From contig BBXU01001744.1 in NCBI GenBank assembly GCA_001598975.1, positions 1-64,000 on the forward strand: a stretch of 64,000 bases of DNA. Reading direction: 5' to 3'. A program made the translations under genes and the position numbers. This document shows positions 49,520-60,552 of the stretch, one piece after another. The stretch's first letter is position 1, and each line of letters opens with the position of its first letter. A model generated the notes under the pieces. The model was not told the origin of the DNA. It ran no database searches and saw only the letters and a program-made list of their open reading frames with translations. This DNA comes from Parachlorella kessleri. Its lineage: Eukaryota; Chlorophyta; Trebouxiophyceae; Chlorellales; Chlorellaceae.

Positions 49520-52500
49520 ATGGACAATGCCGCCGAGCTTCGTGCGCCAGGCAGGACGTCACCAGGGCAGTCTGGGGCAACAGATGACAGGTTAGCGAGT
49601 ATTGACAGCTTAACGACGGTGGTGGAGCTCCTACGCCGTGTCCAAGACGAGGCAAGCGCCTGGGAAGATGGTCCCAGGTACTGACTTGGTTTTTGCGTAG
49701 CTTGAAAATATGTGTCTGTGCAGCGGTCAGCACATCTCACTACTTCTCCGCTGCTTCACTCTGATATTACGTATTTCCGTGTGCTGTTGCAGTCCCCAGC
49801 TTGGCATCCCAGCTGGGCTGGCTGCAGCTGTGGAGACCCTGTCCACCGAGCTTGTCTTGCAAGGCTTTCTCAAGGCCATTCTGGCAGCTCCTACTAGTAC
49901 ATATCTGGCAGCGGACCTGCAAGGAACATACTGCCATGGCAGCCTCATCACCCGCTATTGCAGCCAGGGCGCTGCCACGCAAACGCCAGAAGCTGTTGCT
50001 GGCTTTCTTGTCGGGCTTATAGATGTGGCGAGGGCCTTCCCCGGGACAGCTGTTGATTATGAAGCGCTGAAGACGCTAGCAGTCCATGTCAACTCTGCTG
50101 TGGACGCAGCATCGCAACTCCATGACACAGAGGGAGGTAAGCGGGAACATGAATGAACTTGTGCTCCGTGGCTGAGGTGCACAAGCTCTTGAAGCATATT
50201 ATGGGTCTCATGGGAGAAGCAAAGGTGGTCTGCAAAGTGCCAAGCTGTGTTGCAAATGAGGCAGTGTGTTGCAGATGTGTTGGCGTAGGTCCGTGGAGGA
50301 TGATAACCGCCCAATGCACAGGTTGGCAGGCCACACATGCCTAGTTTCACTGAGCCTGGGCTCGTCAGGTATCATCAAGACCTCCTTCCTGTTAGCCTGC
50401 AGGCACCGCAAATTTTGCACAGCAATTCCTGCAGCAGACTTTTGTTGGTGCTGCTGCAACATGCATGTCAGCACCCAGTGCTGTAGAGCGGTGGGGCCTA
50501 GGGCCGGCCAGCCCTGCCCTGGAGCCCATGCTGCACCTGGCTCTTGGAGATCTCAGTGCAGCATGCCAGCTGGCAGCAGAGCCGCTTGGCAGCACGGCAG
50601 GATTGCCTGCTAGGCGCTCAAAGCAGCAGCAGGCGGGCCAGACCCAAGTGTCTGAAGGCACTCAGTACAGGGCTGACAGTGCGGTCCTCTTGCTCTCCAA
50701 CCTGCTGCCCCTGGTGAACGAGGCGGCTGAGCAAGGGCACCTCAACTTGCAGCACCTGTTGCGGCACACCCCTGGCTTCATTAAGGTATACATGGAAGAC
50801 ACAGAAGAAGGTCGGCTTTGGTGGCCTGGGGAACATGGTATGCCTGGCATGGTGTTGGGTTGTAATGGTGGAATCTTCCAGCTGTGCTTCCTCCAATGTG
50901 CCATCATACCACCTTTCTGTGGCATGTGATGCACACGGGGTGTATGAAGGATTCAGTGTGGTCCGTTTGCATGCAGTGTGTGGACGTGTACGGCAATCTT
51001 CCCGGTCAATTCACGGCACCACATCTTATTATGATCAACTCAGCGGTATACGGCCTTACTCTTGTGGTCCAGCTACAGCTGAAGTTGCTTCTGGAAATGC
51101 AAGCCCCGCCAAGGAGCAACGCAAGCAGGTTGGCTATAGTGGCTGCACTGGACCAGCGCAGACAGTGGGCAGCGGCAGCAGCGGCTTTTGCCAAGGTCCT
51201 GCCTGGACCAGCGCAGACAGTGAGCAGCGGCAGCAGCAGCTTTTGCCAAGGTCCTGCATGTAGCAGCAGATGCTGCTGCTGCTGGGCATGGCCATGGGGA
51301 GGGCGGTACATGGAGCGCTTTGGAAGAGGCGCTTGTCAGCGGGGCTGGGGAAGGCTTTCAAAGCGCAGGGGGACTGCTTGGGGATATGTACCCCGACAGC
51401 AGTACAGGGAGTCCCGGTCTCATCAAGCTTGCAGGCGGGAGCTCAGCTTTCTTAGGCGACCAGCCAGCCTTTTCAAGCTACCTGGCACTAGTGCGGCTGG
51501 CAGAGGTGCTTGTCCGGTTAGTGCCTAAGCACTCGGTCCTTACTGGGCTCTCCTACAGCACCGAGGTCTCCTCCAGCAGCAAGGCTGTGGATGGGCAGCT
51601 GAGTGAGGCGAGAACGCTCCTCCTAAATTATGGGGCGTGGGTGGCCGACGAATTGCAGGCAGCACCCTTGATGAGCCTGCATCAGGCACCCATGGTCCCT
51701 CAGCCTGCCAGTGACAGCCTCAGCAGCCCCAGCCACAGCAGCAGCAGCAGCAGCAGGAGCAGTAGCTTCATAACCCCTCCAGCAGAAATACTCTTGCAAA
51801 GCGTTGCCAGCCTGGCAGCGACAGCAGCTAAAGTTTGTCGTTGCCTGCCTGATCTGGCAACACTGGATCCTGCCGATGCCCGCCATGGTGTCCTAGGCAG
51901 CAGCTATCAGTATACTGCACTTCTTCATAACCTGACAGAGGTGTGCTGTCAAGTGCTGGCGCTGAACCCACACCTGGCGCAAGCTCCTGGCCCGCAGCGG
52001 AGCCTGACCCGCCACCTGCAGAGCACAGGCTTCTTGACCTTCCTGTGCCTGCCGGCCCTGGCACAGGCACTTGGTGCCATGGATTCGGTTGACCGAGCGA
52101 CCCTGATTAAGGATAGAGGCACTGACTTGTTAGTCGAAGGCCTCATAGGCAAGGTGAGTATCGCTGTGACAATGCAGCGACGACAATTTGTAACTGTACT
52201 GGACCGACTGCTTACGTGATTCTCCCCTGCCCTTACAAACAGCCTTCTTACCTCGGCCTTGTCTTTACCTCTGGGCCAGAAATCTCCACGACATTGTCCG
52301 ACCCACATGATCCTCCCAGCATGCTGCATGCTGCCATGTCTGCTACAACAATAGATACAACGCCTAAGCACTTGCCCCTTATACAGTTGGACCGTCTGCA
52401 CCTCATTGATGATGCCGTGAGGGGAGGAGGGCTAGGCCCATTGCTGATACAATGTTTGCAAAGTCTGTTGGTAAGTCGCTGTGTCTGAATTCTCTTCATC

Positions 52501-54096
52501 TTTGCGCAAGATATCAGCCCTTTTTTTATAAGTTCAGGGAGTCGTAGTTACTACTGCTCTTCCCAGACTCACGCATGCCACATGTTTCGCTGGTAAGTAC
52601 ATGGTCAGGTTTCATCGTTCGAATAGCCTGGCATCATTGGTTGTACATTCCATGCCCGCTGCAGGACGGCGATTGCCGCGCGGCCGGGGCGGCATGGCCA
52701 AGCCATACGCCAGCTTATAGCCGACCGCAAAGTGTTTTTCTTGCTGTTGTGCAGAATTCACGCCATTTTAGAAAGGCAGCATCCCTGCTGCTCGTCCTCG
52801 GGCAAGCACTTGCAGGAGGCCACACCGAGGGCCTGGCGGTGGCCCTTGTGACAAGCGACCTGCTGCACGCTGCTGCCCAGCAGTCTCTTCTCTTGACAAG
52901 AGACGGCATTCGCAGGGCAAGTGGCATGAAGGTAAGCAGCAAGGGAGCTGACGGGTCTGCCTGGCGGCAGTTGCGCTTCTTTTCCACTCTTGGCATGAGA
53001 ATGTCGTTGGGTGCGATTACTGCACCTCCTGATTTCTTGGCTCAGGTCTATGAGGGCATGAACGTGTTGTGGATTTATAGCATTGGTCCTTTTGTTATTT
53101 ATTGACAGCCAAAGTAGAGGACATAAACTTTCGGATGATTGCCAGATACACTCTGTAAACAAGGTGTGTGGTGTCAGGGGCTTGCTGAATTGCGCACCTG
53201 AGGGATACCGCCGCGCTCAACACAGAAATTCCCATTTGTGTTTATAGTGCCGAGTGAAGGTGCACAGTTGGACCAAGCACGCTCTAATGTTCATGCTGCG
53301 CAGACTGTCAAGGACATCCCAAGACACACCGCTTTGCTTGTCCGAGCCGTCTGCTCCGTGCTAGATGATCATGCGGGGCTGCTGACTGCCTTCTCAGCTC
53401 TGCTGGGAGATGTGCCAAGATTGGTTGGCCGTGAGGGCAGGATTGTAGGGGCTGCGAGAGGGCCTTAGATGGCCAGGTTTGCCACTAGGCAGGCCTGGGA
53501 AGAGGTGTGCGACCAGCTGCTTCCCGCTCTGTCAGCGGCATGCAAAACAGTTGCCTCAGGCAGCGAGGCTCAGCAGCAGAATGGTATCTTCCATGATGTG
53601 GCGGTGTCCGCCTGGACCTGTTGCAACCCGAGCTGCACCAACATGGCAGGCCAGCAGGAGGCATCCCTGGCGCTCAGCAAGTGTGCAGGGTGCGGGGAGG
53701 CTCGATATTGCAGCAGGTAGGCAAATGGAGAGAGGACAACGAGGAAGCCCCGCTGGTATGCACAAAGTCGCCTGCTGTACATCACTCACCCCCTCAGTCT
53801 GGCCTCAGCAGGCAAGGCAGCAATGCTAGCAGGACAGTCCACCTGCTATGGTGGCCCAGGCCAAGTGGACGTTGCCTTCCCTTGCACATCCACCGCTCAG
53901 CCTACAGCAGCTGGGCATCCTTTCTGGCATGGATCATGGTGACTGTCCATAAGGGAGGTGTTCCAATGGCGCAAGCAACCAAGGTGTGACTGTAATAAGG
54001 AGTCAGCAAGTGGCTAATTATGCGTGCAGGCAGTGCCAGCGGCAGGACTGGCGTCGGCACAAGCCTGTCTGCCAGGCCATCAAGGAGTTGAAGTGA
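49520..54096 (+). pseudogene. Array unit U10: MYND-family copy with two lesions
   Basis: Exons: 49520-49677, 49793-50136, 50403-50785, 50977-52153, 52387-52470, 52755-52931, 53304-53716, 54030-54096. Exon 4 contains a 55-bp tandem duplication (51148-51202 and 51203-51257), which shifts the frame. Without it exon 4 is 1122 nt and open. Exon 7 has TAG at 53466-53468 in RGP-W-MARFAT, where the paralogues have TGG. Everything else is open and in phase. The Ser-rich linker lies at 51731-51766. MYND: CNPSC, CAGC, YCSR, CQRQDW, and HKPVC in the last exon. It is closely similar to U11, for example the shared linker QAPMVPQPASDSLSSPSHS, so these two are a recent duplicate pair. Confidence 0.8.
51148..51257 (+). 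repeat. 55-bp tandem duplication in U10 exon 4
   Basis: The unit CTGGACCAGCGCAGACAGTG... through GGTCCTGC is repeated head to tail with very few differences. U9 and U11 have one copy. The period of 55 is not a multiple of three. Confidence 0.9.
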
Positions 54097-54619
54097 TGTT
54101 CAGGCACGGGTCTGAAGCGAGTTTGTTTTGTTGGCTACTTGCACCGCATCGCATTTGTTATCATGGTCATTGGTGCCTCCACGGTGCAGTGTTTATGACA
54201 GCCCCTGTACAGGAGGTTAAAACTTGATTAACTTTTATGTGTCCTGCATGAAAGGGAAAGAAGACGTGTTTGTACATGCCAGGTTTCAGCTATGTGGCCT
54301 GCATAGCACATGCTGAGAGTTGGAGGGAGATTTGATCCTGATTTGGTGTGGAACTTATACTTTGTTGACAGGTGACTTTGGCCCATAAGGTGACACTGAG
54401 GCTGGCACTCCATGTGGTGACCTGTGCATCCTAGATGCTGCCTGCCGGGATGACCTGATGACCCGCTCGCAGAAAGTCGCAGGGTGAACAGTGAGTAAGC
54501 ACCACCTGTAACTGAGTGGTTGAGTCTCAGGCTCCCAAAAGGTGTGCCGGCTTGGTTTGATACCAGTGTCCCTTACTGGGCTCTTGCACTATGCTTTGAC
54601 AGCCGTAATTGAAAAGGGC
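54097..54619. other. U10 3' flank
   Basis: Noncoding copy of the conserved interval that follows U7-U9 (for example AGCTATGTGGCCTGCATAGC near 54288). It runs into the 866-bp insertion. Confidence 0.5.
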
Positions 54620-54628
54620 AAGCCAAAT

Positions 54629-55494
54629 GCACTGACTGAGGGGGGTTACATGCCATTAGCTTACGTGCATTTGCGACGCTTAACCAAATCTGGCGCTCCT
54701 GCCTAGCAGGACACAAGTGCAAATCGCAGAACGATAGCAGATGTGCGGCGGTAAGGTAATGCTTACCCAAGGCAAAACCTGTGGTGTTCAGTAAGAGCAG
54801 GACACCCACAAGCACAGTCGGTCGCAAAGGTCACGTGGGTGCACCCTTGAGTAAAAGCATCTATAGTGCGTGAAAGGAAACCAGCCCAAGCTTCTAACCT
54901 ACAAATGGAGTCCAGCAATGTAGTGAAGAGGTACAGTACCCTAGAAATCCCTCAAGTCCAGCAGTCATATGGAAGCAAGTGTGCAAAAGCAACACGGAGA
55001 CCTCGGTCCAGCCGGCCGGGTGCAATTGAGCCCCATCGTCACCGCCCTGCCCCCACAATCTCACAAAAATCAAAGGCTCCTAGGGCACTGCTCGTGTCAG
55101 GTGACAAGCTTGCGGCGGTGCTATAGGACATATGTTGTAGGCTTGTGGTTATCAAAGCCAGCCGCCTCAGGCGCGGCAGGCTAAGGCACACTGCTGCCTG
55201 CTAGCAGCGCTGCTCCGCTCGCACAGCCTTTCTAGGGCCCCAGGGGCGCCACCTTCATACCCCAGGCCGGCTACTGCTGCATCGCTGGCAGGCCGCTAGC
55301 CGCCCCAACCCTGGCCACTGCTGGGGGAGCTGCTCAGTCGCCACAGGCCGCAGGCTTGCGACCCGCAGGGGGTGTGGGAGGCGGTGTTGGCTGTGTGTTC
55401 AGGGTTTTGGTTGACAGGGCGAGCCGCCTCAAGCGTGGCTGGCTAAGGCGCACAGCCGCCTGCTGCTCAGCTCGCAGCCTGGCCAGGGCCCAGA
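54629..55494. mobile_element. 866-bp insertion with 8-9-bp target duplication
   Basis: AAGCCAAAT occurs at 54620-54628 and 55494-55502. Joining the flanks gives a sequence colinear with the U7-U8 interval just before the GCGCAGGCG block. No clear terminal inverted repeat is seen. The insert contains two imperfect direct repeats (about 55157-55240 and 55414-55495) with CCGCCTCA, GGCTAAGGC and GCTCGCA in the same order. A duplication of this length would fit hAT (8 bp) or Mutator-like (9 bp) elements, but no coding region supports either. Confidence 0.6.
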
Positions 55495-55502
55495 AGCCAA
55501 AT

Positions 55503-55633
55503 ACATGCATTTAAGCGCAGGCGCTGGAGATGCTGGGCGTGCTGATCTGGGTCACACATTCCTAAAGGACGGACGTTCGCATTGCACTGCGCATCTCGTA
55601 ACAAAACAAACAAAGCAGGATTCTAGGTTGTCA
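55503..55633 (+). promoter_or_regulatory. U11 leader with conserved upstream block
   Basis: The block GCGCAGGCG...GATGCTGGGCGTGCTGA (55514-55550) lies about 85 bp before the start codon, as in U7-U10. Confidence 0.4.
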
Positions 55634-58077
55634 ATGGACAATACCCCCAAGCTTGCGGCAGGCAGGACGTCTCCAGGGCAGCCTGAGGCAGCAGATAATA
55701 GTTTAGCGAGTGATGACAGCTTAACGACGATAGTAGAGCTCCTCAGTCGTGTCCAAGTCGAGGCAAACGCCTGGGCAGATGATCCCAGGTACTGCCTTGG
55801 TTTTTGCTTAGCCACAGAATATATATCTCTATGCTTTCGGCAAGCATACCAAACTACTTCTTCGCTGCTTCAATCTGACTACCATGTATTTCGGTGTGCT
55901 AGTGCAGTCCCCAGCTTGGCATTCCAGCTGGGCTGGCTGCGGCTGTAGAGACTCTGTCCTGCGGGCTCACCAGGCAGAGCTTTCTCAAGGCAGTCCAGGC
56001 AGCTCCTGCTGGTGCCCTTGTGGCAGCGAACTTGCAACAGTTATACTGCCATGGCAGCCTGTTGAATCGCTATTGTAGCCACGACGCTGTCACGCAAACG
56101 CCAGCAGCTGTTGCTGGCTTTCTCGTCCGGCTTAGGGATGTGGCGAGGGCCTTCCCCGGGACAGCTGTTGACTAGGAAGCGCTGAAGACGCTAGCAGGCC
56201 ATGTGAACTCTGCTGTGGACGCAGCATCACAACTCCATGGCACAGAGGGAGGTAAGCGGGAACATGAATGAACTTGTGCTCCGTGGCTGAGGTGCACAAG
56301 CTCTTGAAGCACATAATGGGGTCTCATGGGAGAAGCAAAAGGGGTCTGCAACTAGGCGTGGGAACCCCAGCGTCGTCGAAATCCATATACTGGCGTATAT
56401 GGATTTCTCCTCGCCGGGGTTCCAGTTGCGGGCCTTCTTATGCTCTGCCTTGCTTCTCTTCTTATGTTCTGCCTGTGCCGACTCTTATCCCGACTCGCTT
56501 GCATTCACGGGCAGCACTGTACGGGCAGCACTTTTTCCGTCCATCCTTATCATTTACCCTAAGCCCTACAGTAGGTTAACGAGCGTCGAGAACGCCCAAA
56601 ATCGACTCCAAGTGGGGTTCATAAAAAGTGCCTTGCTGTGTTGCAAGTTAGGCAGTGTGTTGCAGATGTTTTAGAAGTAGGTCCTTGGAGGATGATAATC
56701 GCCCAATGCACAGGTTGGCAGGCCACACATGCCTAGTTTCACTGAGCCTGGGCTCGTCAGGTATCGTCAAGACCTCCTTTCTGTTAGCCTGCAGGCACCG
56801 CAAATCTTGCACTGCAAGTCCTACAGCAGGTTTTTGTTGGTGCGGCCGCAACATGTATGTCAGCACCCGGTGCTGTGGAGCGGTGGGGTCCAAGGCCAGC
56901 CAGCCGTGCCTTGGAGCCCATGCTGCGCCTGGCCCTAGAGAGCTCAGTGCAGCGTGCCAGCTGGCAGCAGAGCCGCTTGGCACCATGGCCGGATTGCCTA
57001 CTAGGCGCTCAAAGCAGCAGCAGGCGGGCCAGACCCAACCCTCCAAAGGTCAGCTCCAGCCGGGCACCCAGTCCAGAGCTGACAGTGCGGTCATCTTGCT
57101 CTCCGACCTGCAGCCCCTGGTCGATGAGGCGGCTGACCAGGGGCGCCTTAACCTGCAGCACCTATTGCGTCACACACCTGACCTCATTAAGGTACACATA
57201 TAAAACCTGTCAGAAAGGTCGGCTTTGGTGGCCTGCGGTACGTGGTATGCCTCATATGGTGTTGGTGTAAAATGGTGGCATCTTCCAGCTCTGGTTCTTC
57301 CGATTTGCCATTATACCACCTTTCTGTGCCATGTGATGCACATGGGGTGTATGAAGGATTCAGTGTGGTCCATTTGTATGCAGTTTGTGGACTTATACGG
57401 CAATCTTCCCGGTCAACTCACGATCCCACAGCTTAGTATGCTCAACTCAGTGACATACGGCCTTACTGTTGTAATCAAGCTACAGCGGACATTGCTCCTC
57501 AGGATGCAAGCTCCGTCACAGAGCAACGCATGCAGGTTGGCTATAATGGCCGCCCTGGATCAGCGCACACAGTGGGCAGCGGCAGCAGCGGCTTTTGCCA
57601 GGGTTCTGCACCAGGCAGCAGATGCTGCTGCTGCTGGGCATGGCTATGGGGAAGGTGGCACGTGGAGCGCTTTGGAAGAGGAGCTTGTCAGCGGGGCTGG
57701 GGCCGGCCTTCAAAGTGCATTTGGGCTGCTTGGGGATATGTACACCAGCACCTCAGGGGGTCCAGGCCCACTAGAACAAGCCCGCGGGCGCTTGGATTTC
57801 TTAGGCGACAAGCCAGCCTTTTCAAGCTACCTGGCACTAGTGCAGCTGGCTGAGTTGCTTGTCCGGTTGGTGCCCAAGCGCTCTGTCCTTGCCGGGCTCT
57901 CCTTCAGCACCGACGCTCTCGATGTGCAGCTGAGTGAGGCGAGACGGCTCCTCCTAAACTATGCGGCGTGGGTGACGGATGTATTGCAGGCAGCACCCTT
58001 GACGAGCATGTCAAGGCAGCATCAGGCACCCATGGTCCCTCAGCCTGCCAGTGACAGCCTCAGCAGCCCCAGCCACA

Positions 58078-58108
<31 letters not shown>

Positions 58109-60552
58109 TAGCTTCATAACCCCTCCAGCCGAAATACTCTTGCAAAGCGTTGCCAGCCTGGCAGCGACAGCAGCTAAAGTGTGTCGTTGCCTGCCTGATC
58201 TGGCAACACTGGATCCTGCTGATCCACGCCACAGGGTCCTAGGCAGCAGCTACCACTATACCACGCTTCTCGAAAAAATGGCAGAGCTATGCTGCCAAGA
58301 GCTGCAGCAGAATCCGCACCTGGTGGAAGCCCCTGGCCCGCAGCGGAGCCTGACCCGCCACCTGCAGAGCACAGGCTTCCTGACATTCCTGTGCCTGCCG
58401 GCCCTGGCACAGGCACATGATGCCATGGATCCGATTGACAGAGCGGCCCTGATTGAACATAGGGAAGCCGACATGTTTATTGACGGCCTCATAGGCAAGG
58501 TGAGTAACTCTGTGACAGTGCAGCTACAACAGTTTGGAACTGTACTGCATTGACTGCTCATGTGGTTGTCTGCTGCACATCCAAACAGCCTTCTTCCCTC
58601 AACCTTGTCTCGACCTTTTTGGGGGGAAACCTTTTCGTCACTGACCCACATGCTGCTCCCAGCGTGCTGCATGCTGTGGATTCTCCTATAGCAAGTGAGA
58701 CAGACAATGCCTGAGCACCTCCCCCTTGGTACAGTTGAATCATTTGCACCTCATTGATGAGGCCGTGAGGGGAGGAGGGCTAGGGCCATTGCTGGAGCAT
58801 TGTCTGCAAGATCTGTTGGTACGTCGCTGAGCTAGTACGATTTTCATGTTTGCGCAAGGTACCTCTTCTTACAAATCCTGGGAGTCCTCATTGCTACTGC
58901 TCTTCCCAGATGTCACGCATGCCACATGGTACGCTGCTATGCTACATGACCAACCGCAGATTTGGACTAGCCACGCATAATTGGCCTGCACAAAGCATGT
59001 CCGCTGCAAGGACGGCAGTTGTCGCCATCGGGGCGGCATGGGGAAGCTATACGCCTTTCTTTGGCTGACCACAAGGTGTTTTTCTCCTGTGTTGCAGAAG
59101 TCGCGGCTTTATGGGAAGGCAGCGTCACTGCTGCTGGTCCTTGGGCAAGCAGTTGCAGGAGACCACACCGAGGGCCTGGCGGTGGCCCTGGTGACCAGCG
59201 GCCTGCTCCAGGCTGCTGCAGAACAGTCTCTTGGCTTAGCAAGAGACGGCATTCGCAGGGTACGTGATATGGAGGTAAGCAGCAAGGAAGCTGACATGTC
59301 TGCCTGGCGGCATTTGAATTCCATTTTGCATTCTTGGCATAAGGATGCCGTTGGGTGCATTATGGCTCCTAATTTCTCTGCTCATGTCCATGAGGCATGA
59401 AGCTGATGTTGATCCATAGCGTTGGTCCTTGGGGGTGAACCTGTTTACTATAGTTTAACAGTCTCCACTAAAACAGGTGAAAGAAGCTGTCAGATGAGTG
59501 TAGAGCATGCTCTGTGAACAAGCTGTGTCTTAGATCAGGTTCCTTACGGATTGCGCACCAAAGGGGTCCCGCCGCTCTTAACACAGAAGCTTCACACCAC
59601 ATCGTGCTTGTAGTGCAGAGTGAACTGCACAGTTGGACTGAGCACACTGATGTCCATGATGCGCAGACTGTTAAGGGCATCCTGCCAACGTACACCGCTC
59701 TGCTTGTCCGGGCCGTCTGCTCAGTGCTAGACGACCATGCGGGGCTGGGGACTGCCTTGTCGCCCCTACTGGAGGATGTTCCAAGACTACCTGCGCGTGT
59801 TGGCAGTAATACATCCTTTCCTAGAGGGCCTTGGCAGGCCAGATTTGCCACAGGGCAGGCCTGGGAGCAAGTGTGCAATCAGCTGCTCCCTGCTTTTACA
59901 GCGGCATGTGACATAGTTGCCTCAGGCAGTGAGGCACAGCAGCGCAATGGCATCTTCCATGATGTGGCTGTGTCGGCCTGGACCTGCTGCAACCCGGGCT
60001 GCACCAACATGGCCGGCCAGCAGGAGGCATCCCTGGTGCTGAGCAAGTGCGCAGGGTGCGGGGAGGCGCGCTACTGCAGCAGGCAAGTCGGCTGGGTGCT
60101 GCAACATCTCCAACCCTGGAACTATAATATTAGCAATGCTGCTTGCATCTCCTGTCATGTCAGTGAAGGTGGTAACAGTGAGCCGTTATAAGAGTTGCGG
60201 TACAGACTGGTTGGGTTTCATCGATGGAAAGGCAGGGCATGGCTGTGAGCGTGGATGTGCTAACTCCCCTCCCTCGGCTGTGTGCTGAAAGGCGCATGCC
60301 ACGCCTCACCTTATCTGAACTTTACAACACTACCAAAATTGTTGCTGGTACAAGTACGCCTTGCATTGCATTGGGGATTCAGCCACTAGTACGGACCTCC
60401 TGCCATTGGGACTGTGCTAGAAAGGACACTACCGCGGCTGGAAAGCCTGCTCTGTTCGCTGAGGCCAAGTCGCACGTGCTTGCAGGCAGTGCCAGCGGCA
60501 GGACTGGCGCCGGCACAAGCCCATCTGCCAGGCCGTTAGGGAGCTCAAGTGA
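55634..60552 (+). pseudogene. Array unit U11: MYND-family copy with two lesions
   Basis: Exons: 55634-55788, 55908-56251, 56795-57191, 57384-58499, 58735-58818, 59098-59274, 59667-60082, 60486-60552. Exon 2 has TAG at 56173-56175 where the paralogues have TAT (VDYEAL). Exon 3 lacks one base near 56937 (GGCCCTAGAGAG against GGCCCTGGGAGAG), shifting the frame. Exons 4-8 are open and in phase. Exon 4 (372 codons) carries the longest Ser tract (58071-58112). Intron 7 starts with GC (GCAAGT). MYND: CNPGC, CAGC, YCSR, CQRQDW, HKPIC. Intron 2 holds a 275-bp insertion absent from U10. This is the last unit of the array. Confidence 0.8.
56352..56626. mobile_element. 275-bp insertion with strong hairpin in U11 intron 2
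   Basis: U10 reads CTGCAAAGTGCC at this site; U11 has 275 extra bases between CTGCAA and AGTGCC. The left end folds: GGAACCCC (56361-56368) pairs with 56416-56423, and GAAATCCATATAC (56378-56390) pairs with 56395-56407 around TGGC. GGGGTTC recurs at the right end (56614-56620). Its origin is unknown: a small foldback element or a retroposed structured RNA are both possible. Confidence 0.65.

Noticed and set aside
56399..56674. Open frame with a signal-peptide-like hydrophobic start (MDFSSPGFQLRAFLCSALLL)
   Set aside because: It starts inside the 275-bp intron insert and runs into intron sequence, with no family support.
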